Assembly: GCA_963697805.1 (NCBI GenBank)
Contig: CAVOPB010000001.1
Location: forward strand, 62,001 to 126,000
From: VRUE01 sp963697805
Lineage (GTDB): Bacteria; Actinomycetota; Thermoleophilia; Solirubrobacterales; 70-9
Length of the DNA stretch: 64,000 nt
Direction of reading: 5' to 3'
Shown here: piece after piece, positions 39,683 through 47,954 of the stretch
How the letters are laid out: every line of letters begins with the position of its first letter
How positions within the stretch are numbered: the stretch's first letter is position 1
Translations under genes and position numbers: made by a program
Notes under the pieces: model-generated
Database searches by the model: none
What the model was told of the DNA's origin: nothing
The model's input: only the letters and a program-made list of their open reading frames with translations

Positions 39683-40114
39683 TCAGTCGGCGAACGTCCA
39701 GAGCTTGTTGCCGATGAAGTTGAACGGCATCGCGACGGCGACCGCGATCGCCTGCGCCGTGATGTCGGTGACCGAGGCACCGGATATCAGCGCCTCGAGG
39801 ACCGCGAGGTTGATCAACAGGGCGGCGACGCTGATCGTGAAGAAGCGGGCGGCCTGGAACCCCGGGTGCCCGTGCCCGGCCTCGAAGGTCCAGTGTCGGT
39901 TCCAGAGGAAGTTATTGGTGACCGCGAGGCAGAAGGCGGCGACCGCAGCGGCGGCGTAGTGGACGCCGAGCCCGCGCGCGAGCAGGGCGAAGACGGCGAG
40001 GTTGAGCACGTAGCCGAGGCCGCCGACGAGGCCGAATTTGAGCAGCTGGAACCAGCTCCCAGGGCGCCGCGCCGCGGCCCCGATCCGGTATGCGAACTCT
40101 GCTGACTGTCCCAT
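39683..40114 (-). CDS. GtrA family membrane protein
   Basis: 143 residues, four helices. LLKFGLVGGLGYVLNLAVF, NFLWNRHWTFEAG and the ending NFIGNKLWTFAD are hallmarks of GtrA proteins, which are thought to flip or hand over polyprenyl-linked sugars for envelope glycan modification. No glycosyltransferase is adjacent. Confidence 0.9.
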   Translation of the reverse strand: MGQSAEFAYRIGAAARRPGSWFQLLKFGLVGGLGYVLNLAVFALLARGLGVHYAAAAVAAFCLAVTNNFLWNRHWTFEAGHGHPGFQAARFFTISVAALLINLAVLEALISGASVTDITAQAIAVAVAMPFNFIGNKLWTFAD

Positions 40115-40122
40115 CGGCGCGA

Positions 40123-40128
40123 AGACTA
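40123..40128 (-). promoter_or_regulatory. Leaderless-type -10 box for the GtrA gene (TAGTCT)
   Basis: Minus-strand TAGTCT, 8 bases before ATG 40114. It faces away from the TAAGTT box at 40145 with 16 bases between them. Confidence 0.5.
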
Positions 40129-40144
40129 CGCATCAGCGAGGCGT

Positions 40145-40150
40145 TAAGTT
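40145..40150 (+). promoter_or_regulatory. Leaderless-type -10 box (TAAGTT)
   Basis: TAAGTT, 8 bases before ATG 40159. Confidence 0.45.
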
Positions 40151-40158
40151 CTGCGCCG

Positions 40159-40785
40159 ATGCGAGGCAGAATCCTGATCCTTGCCGTGATCGCCGTGGTC
40201 GCGGCCGTCTGCGGCGTTGCCGGCGCGCTGGCCGGCGACGAGCCGCCGACGCCGGCGCCCGTCCCCTACCAGCCGACGGTCGAAATCATCTCGCCCCGCA
40301 ACGGCGCCGTGCAGACGAGCCTGGCGGTCGTCGTCAAGGCGATGGTGACGAACTTCCAGCTCGCGCCACGCCACTTCGGCAAAGACCCCGAACTCGGCAT
40401 GGGCAACCTCAGGTTCAGCCTCAACCGCGTCCCCGACTGCGTCGACCCGGCGAAGCTGAGGATCGCTGAGGAAAGCCCGATCGGCCGCGGCCGCCTGGTC
40501 GGCGCATCGTTCGACTTCCCCCGCTATTCGGGGCCGAACGGCCTGCTCGCCGCGCAGGTCGGGTCGACCGGCAGCTACTCGCCCGCGACCCGGCCGGAGA
40601 TCTACTACCACAACCTCCGACCCGGCCTCTACAGGCTGGTGGTCACCCTCGCCCAGAACGACGGCGAGACGACGCCCTACCACGACGTCACCAACTTCCA
40701 GATCCTGCCGCGGCCCGGCAGCCCCGGCCCGAAACCGTGCAGAGGCGGGAAAATCTCCAGCGCCAAGGCGGAAGGCCTCGAGTAG
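40159..40785 (+). CDS. Secreted or membrane-anchored beta-rich protein, unknown
   Basis: 208 residues. An N-terminal hydrophobic segment (about 4-26) may be a signal peptide or an anchor. The rest is an Ig-like or lipoprotein-like beta domain, with VEIISPRNGAVQTSLAVVV, paired cysteines and a basic C-terminus. No enzyme motif. Family not recognised. Confidence 0.68.
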   Translation: MRGRILILAVIAVVAAVCGVAGALAGDEPPTPAPVPYQPTVEIISPRNGAVQTSLAVVVKAMVTNFQLAPRHFGKDPELGMGNLRFSLNRVPDCVDPAKLRIAEESPIGRGRLVGASFDFPRYSGPNGLLAAQVGSTGSYSPATRPEIYYHNLRPGLYRLVVTLAQNDGETTPYHDVTNFQILPRPGSPGPKPCRGGKISSAKAEGLE

Positions 40786-40815
40786 ACCCCAGGCGTCGGC
40801 CGTTACTTCACTTTG

Positions 40816-40821
40816 TATAGT
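40816..40821 (+). promoter_or_regulatory. Leaderless-type -10 box for the ABC exporter operon (TATAGT)
   Basis: TATAGT, 6 bases before GTG 40828. This supports GTG 40828 as start over the upstream TTG codons. Confidence 0.5.
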
Positions 40822-40827
40822 GGATTG

Positions 40828-42615
40828 GTGCGGACCTATCGCCGTCTGACGGGCTTTCTGCGCCCGTATCGCCGCCAGTTGTGGGGCTCGCTGGCGTTTG
40901 CCTGGGCGGCGATGGGAATGACGGTCCTGATCCCGTATTTGATCGGCAGCGCGGTCAACGCGATCGTCGACGGCGAAAAGCCCGACCTCCTCCCGCTCGC
41001 GGTGGCGATCACCGTCGCGGGCATCCTCCGCATCGGCCTCACCTCGGTCCGCCGGATCGTCGCCGGCAAGGTCTCACTCGCGGTCGAATTCGACCTCCGC
41101 CAGCTCTTCTACGCCCACCTCCAGCGGCTCGAGCTCGGCTTCTTCGACTCCCAGCAGACCGGACAGCTGATGTCGCGGGCGACGGTCGATTTGCAGTCGA
41201 TCCGCTTCTTCCTCGGCTACGGGCTGATCTTCATCACCCAGAACATCCTCACCATCGTCCTCGCCAGCGCCGTGATGTTCGTGATCGACCCCTGGCTGGC
41301 TCTGATCGCGCTGGCGCCGACCCCGCTCGTCGTCTACACCGCCTCCCGCTACAACCGGGTCTCGCGACCCGCTGTGCAGGAGGTCCAGCAGCGGATCGCG
41401 GAGCTGACGGCGGAGGCCGAGGAGAACGTCTCCGGGATCCGGATCGTGAAGGCGTTCGCCCGCGAGGAGCACCAGCTGATGCGCTTCCGCCGCGCCGTCT
41501 CCCGAGTCTTCGACCAGAGCGTCTACTCGACCAAGCTGCAGGCCTTCTTCTCGCCGCTGCTCGGCTTCCTCCCCCAGCTCGGGATCGCCCTGGTGCTGAT
41601 GGTCGGCGGCCGCCAGGTGATCTCCGGCAGCCTCAGCCTCGGCGATTTCACCGCCTTCTACACCTACCTCGCGATGCTCGCCGGACCGATGCGGATGCTG
41701 GGGATGGCGATGGGGATGGCGCAGCGGGCGATCGCCTCCGGCAACCGGCTGTTCGAAATCCTCGACCGCGAGCCGCAGATCGAGAGCCCGCCCGGCGCCC
41801 CGCCCCTGCCCGCCGGCGACGGCGGAGTCGAGCTGCGCGGCGTCTCCCTCCGCTACGGCGCCGAGCAGGCGCCCGGCGTCCACGCCGACGCCCTCTCGGG
41901 AATCGATCTCGCGGTCCCGGCCGGGCGCACCGTGGCCCTGGTCGGCCCCTCGGGCTCGGGCAAGACCAGCCTCGTCGCGCTGATCGCCCGGCTCTATGAC
42001 CCGAGTGAGGGAACAGTCCTCGTCGACGGGGTCGACGTCCGGGCCGTCGAGCTCTCCTCGCTCCGCTCCGAGGTCGCATTCGTCAGCGACGAGAGCTTTC
42101 TATTCTCGGCCACGGTCGCCGAGAACATCGCCTATGCCCATCCCGATGCGACCCGCGAGCAGATCGAATCGGCGGCGCGGCGCGCCCAGGCCGACGGCTT
42201 CATCCGGGAGCTGCCCGCTGGGTACGAGACCATCGTCGGCGAGCGCGGCCTCACCCTCTCGGGCGGCCAGCGCCAGCGCGTGGCGATCGCCCGCGCCCTG
42301 CTCGCCGACCCGCGGATCCTGATCCTCGACGACGCCACCTCCTCGGTCGACGCGACCACCGAGGCGGCGATCAGGAGGGGGCTGGCCGAGGTCATGGCCG
42401 GCCGCACCACCTTCGTCATCGCCCACCGCCTATCGACGGTCTCGCTCGCCGACGAGGTCGTGGTGGTGGACGAGGGCCGGATCGTCGATCGCGGCAGCCA
42501 CGAGGAGCTCCTCGACGGCTGCAGCTTCTACCGCGAGATAGCCCAGCACGGGCTCGCCGACTCCGTCTTCCTCCAACGCGACCTCGAGCGGCGCGAGGAG
42601 CTGGCCAAACTATGA
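40828..42615 (+). CDS. ABC exporter half-transporter, subunit 1
   Basis: 595 residues from GTG 40828 (TTG 40813 and 40825 are upstream options). A six-helix ABC_membrane domain (about 10-300) is followed by an ATPase domain with Walker A GPSGSGKTS, signature LSGGQRQR and Walker B ILILDDATSSVD. The Walker B motif is followed by Asp where the catalytic Glu normally stands. This degenerate site is typical of one half of heterodimeric exporters of the LmrCD/BmrCD/TM287-288 type. The partner overlaps by 4 bases (ATGA). Confidence 0.9.
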   Translation: MRTYRRLTGFLRPYRRQLWGSLAFAWAAMGMTVLIPYLIGSAVNAIVDGEKPDLLPLAVAITVAGILRIGLTSVRRIVAGKVSLAVEFDLRQLFYAHLQRLELGFFDSQQTGQLMSRATVDLQSIRFFLGYGLIFITQNILTIVLASAVMFVIDPWLALIALAPTPLVVYTASRYNRVSRPAVQEVQQRIAELTAEAEENVSGIRIVKAFAREEHQLMRFRRAVSRVFDQSVYSTKLQAFFSPLLGFLPQLGIALVLMVGGRQVISGSLSLGDFTAFYTYLAMLAGPMRMLGMAMGMAQRAIASGNRLFEILDREPQIESPPGAPPLPAGDGGVELRGVSLRYGAEQAPGVHADALSGIDLAVPAGRTVALVGPSGSGKTSLVALIARLYDPSEGTVLVDGVDVRAVELSSLRSEVAFVSDESFLFSATVAENIAYAHPDATREQIESAARRAQADGFIRELPAGYETIVGERGLTLSGGQRQRVAIARALLADPRILILDDATSSVDATTEAAIRRGLAEVMAGRTTFVIAHRLSTVSLADEVVVVDEGRIVDRGSHEELLDGCSFYREIAQHGLADSVFLQRDLERREELAKL

Positions 42616-44471
42616 GACGGGTCTGGGCCGAGATTCGCGGTGACGGCCAGCGCGTCCGCAAGCTGCGCTGGATGATGGGCCTGCTGGGGCCCTATCGGGG
42701 CCGAGTCGCGCTGACCGGCGTCTCGATCGTCGCCGCCACCGCCGCCGGGCTGGCGCCCCCCTACCTCGCCGGCCAGGCGATCGACGCCGCGATCGTCACC
42801 GGCGACACCGGCGCCCTGACCGTGATCGTCGCCGCGTTCCTCGGGGTCGCCCTCGTCTACGCGGCCGCGACCTACGCCGAGACCTATCTCGTCGGCTGGG
42901 TCGGGACCCGCGCCCTCCAGGACCTGCGGGAGCGAATCTTCTCCCACCTGCAGTCGATGTCGATCGGGTTCTTCACCCGGCGCAGCCCCGGGGTCCTGAT
43001 CAGCCGCATGACCAATGACATCGAGGCCCTCAACCAGCTCGTTACCACCGGCGTCGTGACGCTGCTCTCGAGCGTCATGACCCTGGTCGGCGTCGTCGTG
43101 ATCCTGCTCCTCCTCGACCTCAAGCTCGCCGTGGTCACGTTCCTCACCTTTCCCCTGCTGCTCGCCGCGAGCTTCGTCTTCCGGGTCGCCTCGCATGGCG
43201 CCTACCGGCTGACCAGGGAGCGGATCGCCGCCGTCACCGCCTACCTGCAGGAGACCCTGAGCGGAGTCCGGGTCGTCCGCAGCTTCGGCCAGGAGCCACG
43301 CCACGCGGCCGAGATGGACGCGCTCAACGAGGCCAATCGCGAAGCGAACATGAGGACCGTCTACCTCAATGCGGTCTATTTCCCGGCGGTCGAGCTGCTC
43401 TCCGCCGTCGCCACCGCCGCGATCATCCTCTACGGCGGCAGCCAGGCGATCGACAACGCGATCCAGATCGGCGTGATCGTCGCCTTCATCGGCTACCTGC
43501 AGGTCTTCTTCGAACCGATCCAGCAACTGTCCCAGCTCTACGCCACCTACCAGCAGGGGATGGCGGCGCTCGACAAGGTCTTCGAGCTGCTCGACACAGA
43601 GCCCGACATGGTCGACGCCACCGATGCGATCGACCCCGGGCCGCTGAGGGGCGAGATCGAGATGGACGACGTCTGGTTCAGCTATCAACAAGACCCGGCG
43701 GGCCGGACGCGGGAGCGAGGGAGCGAGATTTCCGGTGACCATGAGCGCGACCGAGCGGGAGCAGAGGACCTGGCGGAATATGACTGGGCGGTCGAAGGCA
43801 TCGATCTCCACGTCCCTCCGGGTCAGACCCTGGCGCTGGTCGGCGCGACGGGAGCCGGGAAGTCGACGATCGCCAAGCTCGTCGCCCGCTTCTACGACCC
43901 CCAGCGCGGCCGGGTCCTCGTCGACGGCCACGACCTCCGCACGCTGCGCCAGCAGGCGCTTCGCCGTCAGCTCGGGATCGTGCCCCAGGAGGGCTACCTG
44001 TTCTCGGGCAGCATCCGCGAGAACATCGCCTTCGGACGACCGGACGCGACGCTCGAGGAGATCCAACAGGCCGCGGCGGCGGTCGGGGCGACCGGCTTCA
44101 TCGATGGGCTTCCGAACGGGATCGAGACCGAGGTCGGCGAGCGCGGCGTCCACCTCTCTGCCGGCCAGCGCCAGCTGGTCGCGTTCGCGCGGGCACTGCT
44201 GGCCGAGCCGCGGATCCTGATCCTCGACGAGGCGACCTCGAACGTCGACGTCCGCACCGAGAAGACGATCGAGCGCGGGCTGGAGCGCCTCCTGGCGGGC
44301 CGCACCGCGATCGTGATCGCCCACCGGCTCTCGACGATCCGCCGCGCCGGCAAGATCGTCGTCCTCGAAGGCGGCGGCATCGCCGAGGCCGGCACCCACG
44401 ACGAGCTGATAGAGGCAAACGGCCCCTACGCCCGCCTCTACGGCGCCTGGGAGGAAAGCTCAGCCGCCTAG
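42612..44471 (+). CDS. ABC exporter half-transporter, subunit 2
   Basis: 619 residues. Six-helix membrane domain, then an ATPase domain with Walker A GATGAGKST, Walker B ILILDEATSNVD (catalytic Glu present) and the signature LSAGQRQL, a change from LSGGQ. Together with subunit 1 this gives one canonical and one degenerate ATP site. A charged insertion of about 35 residues (positions about 358-392, encoded near 43690-43790) separates the first NBD strand DVWFSYQ from the Walker A region. Substrate unknown. Confidence 0.9.
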   Translation: MRRVWAEIRGDGQRVRKLRWMMGLLGPYRGRVALTGVSIVAATAAGLAPPYLAGQAIDAAIVTGDTGALTVIVAAFLGVALVYAAATYAETYLVGWVGTRALQDLRERIFSHLQSMSIGFFTRRSPGVLISRMTNDIEALNQLVTTGVVTLLSSVMTLVGVVVILLLLDLKLAVVTFLTFPLLLAASFVFRVASHGAYRLTRERIAAVTAYLQETLSGVRVVRSFGQEPRHAAEMDALNEANREANMRTVYLNAVYFPAVELLSAVATAAIILYGGSQAIDNAIQIGVIVAFIGYLQVFFEPIQQLSQLYATYQQGMAALDKVFELLDTEPDMVDATDAIDPGPLRGEIEMDDVWFSYQQDPAGRTRERGSEISGDHERDRAGAEDLAEYDWAVEGIDLHVPPGQTLALVGATGAGKSTIAKLVARFYDPQRGRVLVDGHDLRTLRQQALRRQLGIVPQEGYLFSGSIRENIAFGRPDATLEEIQQAAAAVGATGFIDGLPNGIETEVGERGVHLSAGQRQLVAFARALLAEPRILILDEATSNVDVRTEKTIERGLERLLAGRTAIVIAHRLSTIRRAGKIVVLEGGGIAEAGTHDELIEANGPYARLYGAWEESSAA

Positions 44472-44690
44472 CCGCGGAAGGTTGCTGACCACTCAGCGAC
44501 GATCGCTACCGGACTCGAATCCAGGACTCGGGTCACGGTTCCTTGTGGGTGGATCACTTGAATAACGAACCACGCGAGATGGCGCCTGTGTCGAGCGCTG
44601 ATCCGGGCACAGGAAGGATGGCGACGGAAGCGCACATCAGGTGCCTGACCCGAGGCCGGCCGAGGCCGAGATTGCGCCGGTTCTCGGCCG
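44472..44690. other. Intergenic spacer without a convincing gene
   Basis: 219 bases between the convergent ABC exporter and lipoprotein genes. A stretch at 44511-44528 resembles a tRNA T-arm on the minus strand, but no cloverleaf can be completed. No promoter or strong terminator hairpin seen. Confidence 0.5.
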
Positions 44691-45410
44691 CTACCCGGGT
44701 CCGATGCCGCCGGAGCTGGAACCGCCGCCCGCTTCTTCGCCGCCGCCGGTCCCGCCGCCGCCGGCTTCGGTGCTGCCGGCGCCGCCCGTTTCGGCTTCGG
44801 GCGCCGGTTCTTCGACGGCTTCGGGCGCCGGTTCTTCTTCGACGCCTTCTTCGACTCCGCCGGCCGCTTCAGATTCGGCTTCTTCGGCGGACCCGCCCGC
44901 TCCCGCGGAGGGAACCGGAGCGCTGGGGGCTTCGGTGCAGTCTTCGAAGCCGTATTCCCCGGCCGCAGCCTGGAACGAGGAGAGCGCCGCGGAGGCTTCG
45001 GATTGCGCTGTTGCGAGGCTTTCCGATTCGCCCCGTGCAGCGGCGAGGGCCGCGTTGCTCTGGGCCTGGGCGAGTTCGTCGGCGGCGGCGATGAACTCTT
45101 CATAGCCTTCGGGTTCTTCCGGGGTCCCCAGCCCTTTCAGCCGGTCGACCATGCCGCCGTAGAGGTCCGCTTCCTGGGCCGCCCGGCTGGCGCCTTCGGA
45201 TGCCGTCGAGGAGAGCGAGCCGACAGCGGCGTTGACCTCGGCGCAGATCGCGTCGCCCTGGGTGATCAGCTCGTCCTTGCTCAGCGTCGGTGGCGCCGCC
45301 ACGGTCGCGGCGGCGGTCGTATCCGTGGTTTCATCGCCGCCCCCGCCGCAACCGGCGATCAGGATCGCGGCACAGGGCACGGCCGCTGCAAAAAGGAAAC
45401 GCCGCCTCAT
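44691..45410 (-). CDS. Putative lipoprotein with helical domain and acidic low-complexity tail
   Basis: 239 residues from ATG 45410. Lipobox LIAGC with Cys21. Residues about 45-160 form a helical domain with a C-x(many)-C pair (AICAEV and FEDCTE), resembling small actinobacterial helical lipoproteins. From 165 the tail is Glu/Ala/Pro/Gly-rich and repetitive (EEPAPEA repeats). Almost all Glu codons in the tail are GAA. Function unknown. Confidence 0.72.
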   Translation of the reverse strand: MRRRFLFAAAVPCAAILIAGCGGGGDETTDTTAAATVAAPPTLSKDELITQGDAICAEVNAAVGSLSSTASEGASRAAQEADLYGGMVDRLKGLGTPEEPEGYEEFIAAADELAQAQSNAALAAARGESESLATAQSEASAALSSFQAAAGEYGFEDCTEAPSAPVPSAGAGGSAEEAESEAAGGVEEGVEEEPAPEAVEEPAPEAETGGAGSTEAGGGGTGGGEEAGGGSSSGGIGPG

Positions 45411-45420
45411 CGAGCGCCCG

Positions 45421-45426
45421 ACGGTA
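45421..45426 (-). promoter_or_regulatory. -10-like box for the lipoprotein gene (TACCGT)
   Basis: Minus-strand TACCGT, 10 bases before ATG 45410, between the gene and tRNA-Gln. Confidence 0.3.
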
Positions 45427-45466
45427 GCAGAGCGCCCAGATGCGCTTTGAGCAGGGAATTTTCCAG

Positions 45467-45537
45467 CTGCGGCCCAGGGACTCGAACCCCGACTACCTCG
45501 TCCAGAGCGAGGCGTGCTGCCATTACACCAGGCCGCA
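45467..45537 (-). tRNA. tRNA-Gln (anticodon CUG)
   Basis: A full cloverleaf on the minus strand. Acceptor TGCGGCC pairs with GGCCGCA, the D-arm is GTGT/GCAC, the anticodon stem CCTCG/CGAGG encloses CTCTGGA, and the T-arm contains TTCGAGT. The anticodon CTG reads CAG. The discriminator is G, as expected for glutamine. CCA is not encoded. Confidence 0.93.
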
Positions 45538-45578
45538 GGGAGGCACCGGGAGGATACCCGGCGCAAGCCCGATGCCGC

Positions 45579-46814
45579 TCAGGCGCCGATCGCCGCGAGG
45601 TCGGAGTCGGGGTCGGCGATCGCGTCGACCGAGCCCGAGACGTCGACCCCGTCGGCGAGCATCCGGCGCGCCTCGGCGAGGTCTTCGGGGCGCTCGACGC
45701 TGAGCGCCCCGGCCACCCGTCCGTCCTTCAGGTACCAGACCGAGAACTGGCCCGAATCGCGGGTACCGCGCCAGACCTCCTGGTCCCACTCGTAGGCGGG
45801 GCCGACGTACTCGAGGCCGGCCCAGTCGGCGATGTCGCTGAAGAAGTATGGGACGACGTCATAGTCGCGATCCTCGCCGAGCATGTTCTTCGCCGCATGC
45901 ATCCCCTGCTGCATCGCGACGTCCCAGTGCTCGACCCGCAGCCTGCTGCCATGGACGACGCTCTCGTAGGAGCAGCAGTCCCCCGCCGCGTAGACGCCCT
46001 CGAGCGAGGTTTCGAGCTTCGAGTCGCAGATGATCCCGTTGTCGACATCGAGCCCCGCCCGCTGGGCGAGCATCGCGTCGGGCCGGACCCCGGCCCCGAC
46101 GACCACCGTGTCGCACTCGATCGCGCGGCCGCTCTTCGTCACCACCGCCCGCACCCGGCCGTCGCCCTCGAAGGCCTCGAGCTCCTCGCCCCCGTGGATC
46201 GTGACGCCGTGGCCCTCGATCGTCTCCTGGAACCAACGCCCGGCATCCTCGCCGAAGGTCCGTGAGAGGACGATGTCCTCCATCATCACGATCGTGCACC
46301 TGACGCCCTTCGCGGTCAGCGAAGCCGCGACCTCGGTCCCGATGTAGCTGCCGCCGATCAGGACGACGTGCTCGGCCGCCTCGGCGTCGGCACGAATCGC
46401 GTCGGAGTTCCCGAACGCCCGCAGATAGTGGATCCCCTCGTTCTCAGCCCCCTCGACGCGGAGGATGTTGACCATTGAGCCGGTGCCGATCAGGGCCTTG
46501 CCGAAGGCGACCTCCTCCCCGCCCTGGAGCTTCGCGGTCCGCGCGTCGGGGTCGATTGCCATCACGTTGACCCCGCTCAGCAACTCGACGTCGTTCTCCT
46601 CGTACCAGGAGGCGGGGTTGACGTAGGCGTCCTCGCGCGAGGCCTCGCCGCGCATGTACTCCTTCGAGAGCGGCGGGCGTTCGTAGGGCGGCTCGGGCTC
46701 GCGGCCGACCAGCAGGATCGAGCCGTCGGCGCCCCGCTTTCGCAGCTCCGAGGCGCAGTTCGCCGACGCCAGCCCTCCCCCGATCAGCAGGAAGTCGGCG
46801 GAGCGGCCGCTCAT
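45579..46814 (-). CDS. FAD-dependent pyridine nucleotide-disulfide oxidoreductase (ferredoxin reductase-like)
   Basis: 411 residues from ATG 46814. FAD-binding LIGGGLASANCASEL at the start, NAD(P)H-binding VVLIGGSYIGTEVAASL near 150, and GVYAAGDCCS near 280. It resembles ferredoxin/rubredoxin reductases of oxygenase systems and AIF-like proteins. No ferredoxin gene is adjacent. Start overlaps the stop of the RCK gene upstream (ATGA), so it seems to be the last gene of the RCK-permease cluster. Confidence 0.88.
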   Translation of the reverse strand: MSGRSADFLLIGGGLASANCASELRKRGADGSILLVGREPEPPYERPPLSKEYMRGEASREDAYVNPASWYEENDVELLSGVNVMAIDPDARTAKLQGGEEVAFGKALIGTGSMVNILRVEGAENEGIHYLRAFGNSDAIRADAEAAEHVVLIGGSYIGTEVAASLTAKGVRCTIVMMEDIVLSRTFGEDAGRWFQETIEGHGVTIHGGEELEAFEGDGRVRAVVTKSGRAIECDTVVVGAGVRPDAMLAQRAGLDVDNGIICDSKLETSLEGVYAAGDCCSYESVVHGSRLRVEHWDVAMQQGMHAAKNMLGEDRDYDVVPYFFSDIADWAGLEYVGPAYEWDQEVWRGTRDSGQFSVWYLKDGRVAGALSVERPEDLAEARRMLADGVDVSGSVDAIADPDSDLAAIGA

Positions 46815-47488
46815 CCCCCCGACCCGTTTTCCCCAGGCCCGAACAGATCCTTCAGCTCGTCCTCGCGCCCGGGATCGAGGACGGCGAGGACCTCGTCGCC
46901 GGCTTCCAGTACCGTGTCGGGGCCGGGGACGAACCCCTTGCCGTCGCGGAGGATCGAGATCAGCAGGCTCCCCTCCGGCATCGAGAGGTCGCCGACCCGG
47001 CGCCCGGTGACCCGCGAGTCCTTGCCGAGCAGCATCTCGATGATCTCCAGCTGCTCCTCCTGGAGGTCGAGTAGGTGGACCAGCCCGTACTCGGGCACCT
47101 CGTGCTCGAGCAGGCGCAGGATCAGGTCGGTCGCCGAGATCGACGGCCTCACCCCGAGCAGATCGAAGTGCTGACGGTTGCGGGGGTTGTTGACGCGGGC
47201 GATGATCTGGCCGACCTCGTACTTCTCGCGCGCGACCTGGCAGATCAGCATGTTGTCCTCGTCGTCGCCGGTGACCGCGATCACCATGTCGGCGCGCTGG
47301 ACCCCGGCCCGCTCCAGCACCCAGAGCTCGGAGGCGTCGCCGTAGAGGACGTTGTGCTCGAGCTCCTGCTCGACGGTCAGGTAGCGGCGCCGGTTGCTCT
47401 CGATCACCGTCACCTCGTGCTCCTTTTCGAGCAGCTCGCGGGCCAGGTTCCACCCGACCTTCCCGGCGCCGACGACGATGATGTACAT
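46811..47488 (-). CDS. TrkA/RCK protein with RCK_N and RCK_C domains (CeoC-like)
   Basis: 225 residues from ATG 47488. The RCK_N Rossmann motif GAGKVGWNLA is at residues 7-16, and TGDDEDNMLIC and IARVNNP follow. A C-terminal RCK_C domain starts about 145. RCK proteins gate K+ transporters in response to NAD(H), ATP or c-di-AMP. Coupled to the preceding RCK gene by TGATG. In Mycobacterium tuberculosis a comparable pair (ceoB, ceoC) is next to an APC permease, as here. Confidence 0.9.
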   Translation of the reverse strand: MYIIVVGAGKVGWNLARELLEKEHEVTVIESNRRRYLTVEQELEHNVLYGDASELWVLERAGVQRADMVIAVTGDDEDNMLICQVAREKYEVGQIIARVNNPRNRQHFDLLGVRPSISATDLILRLLEHEVPEYGLVHLLDLQEEQLEIIEMLLGKDSRVTGRRVGDLSMPEGSLLISILRDGKGFVPGPDTVLEAGDEVLAVLDPGREDELKDLFGPGENGSGG

Positions 47489-47937
47489 CAGCCGGCCTCC
47501 TCGGCGCCACCGGCAGCACCGTCGAGGACCGCCGTCTCGAGCATCTCGATCGCGACCCGCGTCGGGCAGATCGTGTTCATCCCCTGGCGCTGGTACCACT
47601 CGGCCCGGAGCGGGTCGAGGATGCGGGCGATCACGGTCGGGACGTTGTAGCGGCGCTGGGCGATCTGGGCGATCACGATGTTGGTGTTGTCTCCGTCGGT
47701 CGAGGCGATGAACGCATCGGCGCGCTCGATGCCGGCCGCGACCAGGGCGTCGGTCTCGAGCCCGGCGCCGACCGTGAACATGCCCCCGAGGTCCTCCCAT
47801 CCCTTCTCGAGGCCGACCTCGAGCCGGGTATGGGACTCCGGGTCCTCGTCGAGGCAGGAGACCTCGTGACCTTCACGTAACATTGTCCGGGCGACGGACG
47901 AGCCGACCCTCCCGCAGCCCACAATCAGGATGAACAC
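47488..47937 (-). CDS. TrkA-N protein lacking RCK_C (CeoB-like)
   Basis: 149 residues from GTG 47937. GCGRVGSSVARTML at residues 7-20 is the nucleotide-binding motif; STDGDNTNIV and IARILDP follow. There is no RCK_C domain, so it probably pairs with the two-domain protein encoded immediately downstream. No TrkH/KtrB channel gene is close; the neighbouring permease is the likely partner (inference). Confidence 0.88.
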   Translation of the reverse strand: MFILIVGCGRVGSSVARTMLREGHEVSCLDEDPESHTRLEVGLEKGWEDLGGMFTVGAGLETDALVAAGIERADAFIASTDGDNTNIVIAQIAQRRYNVPTVIARILDPLRAEWYQRQGMNTICPTRVAIEMLETAVLDGAAGGAEEAG

Positions 47938-47944
47938 GGTTCGG

Positions 47945-47950
47945 ATACTA
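47945..47950 (-). promoter_or_regulatory. Leaderless-type -10 box for the RCK operon (TAGTAT)
   Basis: Minus-strand TAGTAT, 7 bases before GTG 47937. Confidence 0.5.
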
Positions 47951-47954
47951 CGCG

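Noticed and set aside
44505..44535. T-arm-like sequence suggesting a second tRNA
   Set aside because: The stem does not pair fully, and no acceptor, D-arm or anticodon arm can be drawn around it.
44540..44575. GGTGGATCACTTG, resembling the 3' end of 16S rRNA
   Set aside because: Only about ten bases match, with no flanking helix 45 or anti-Shine-Dalgarno sequence. Chance similarity.
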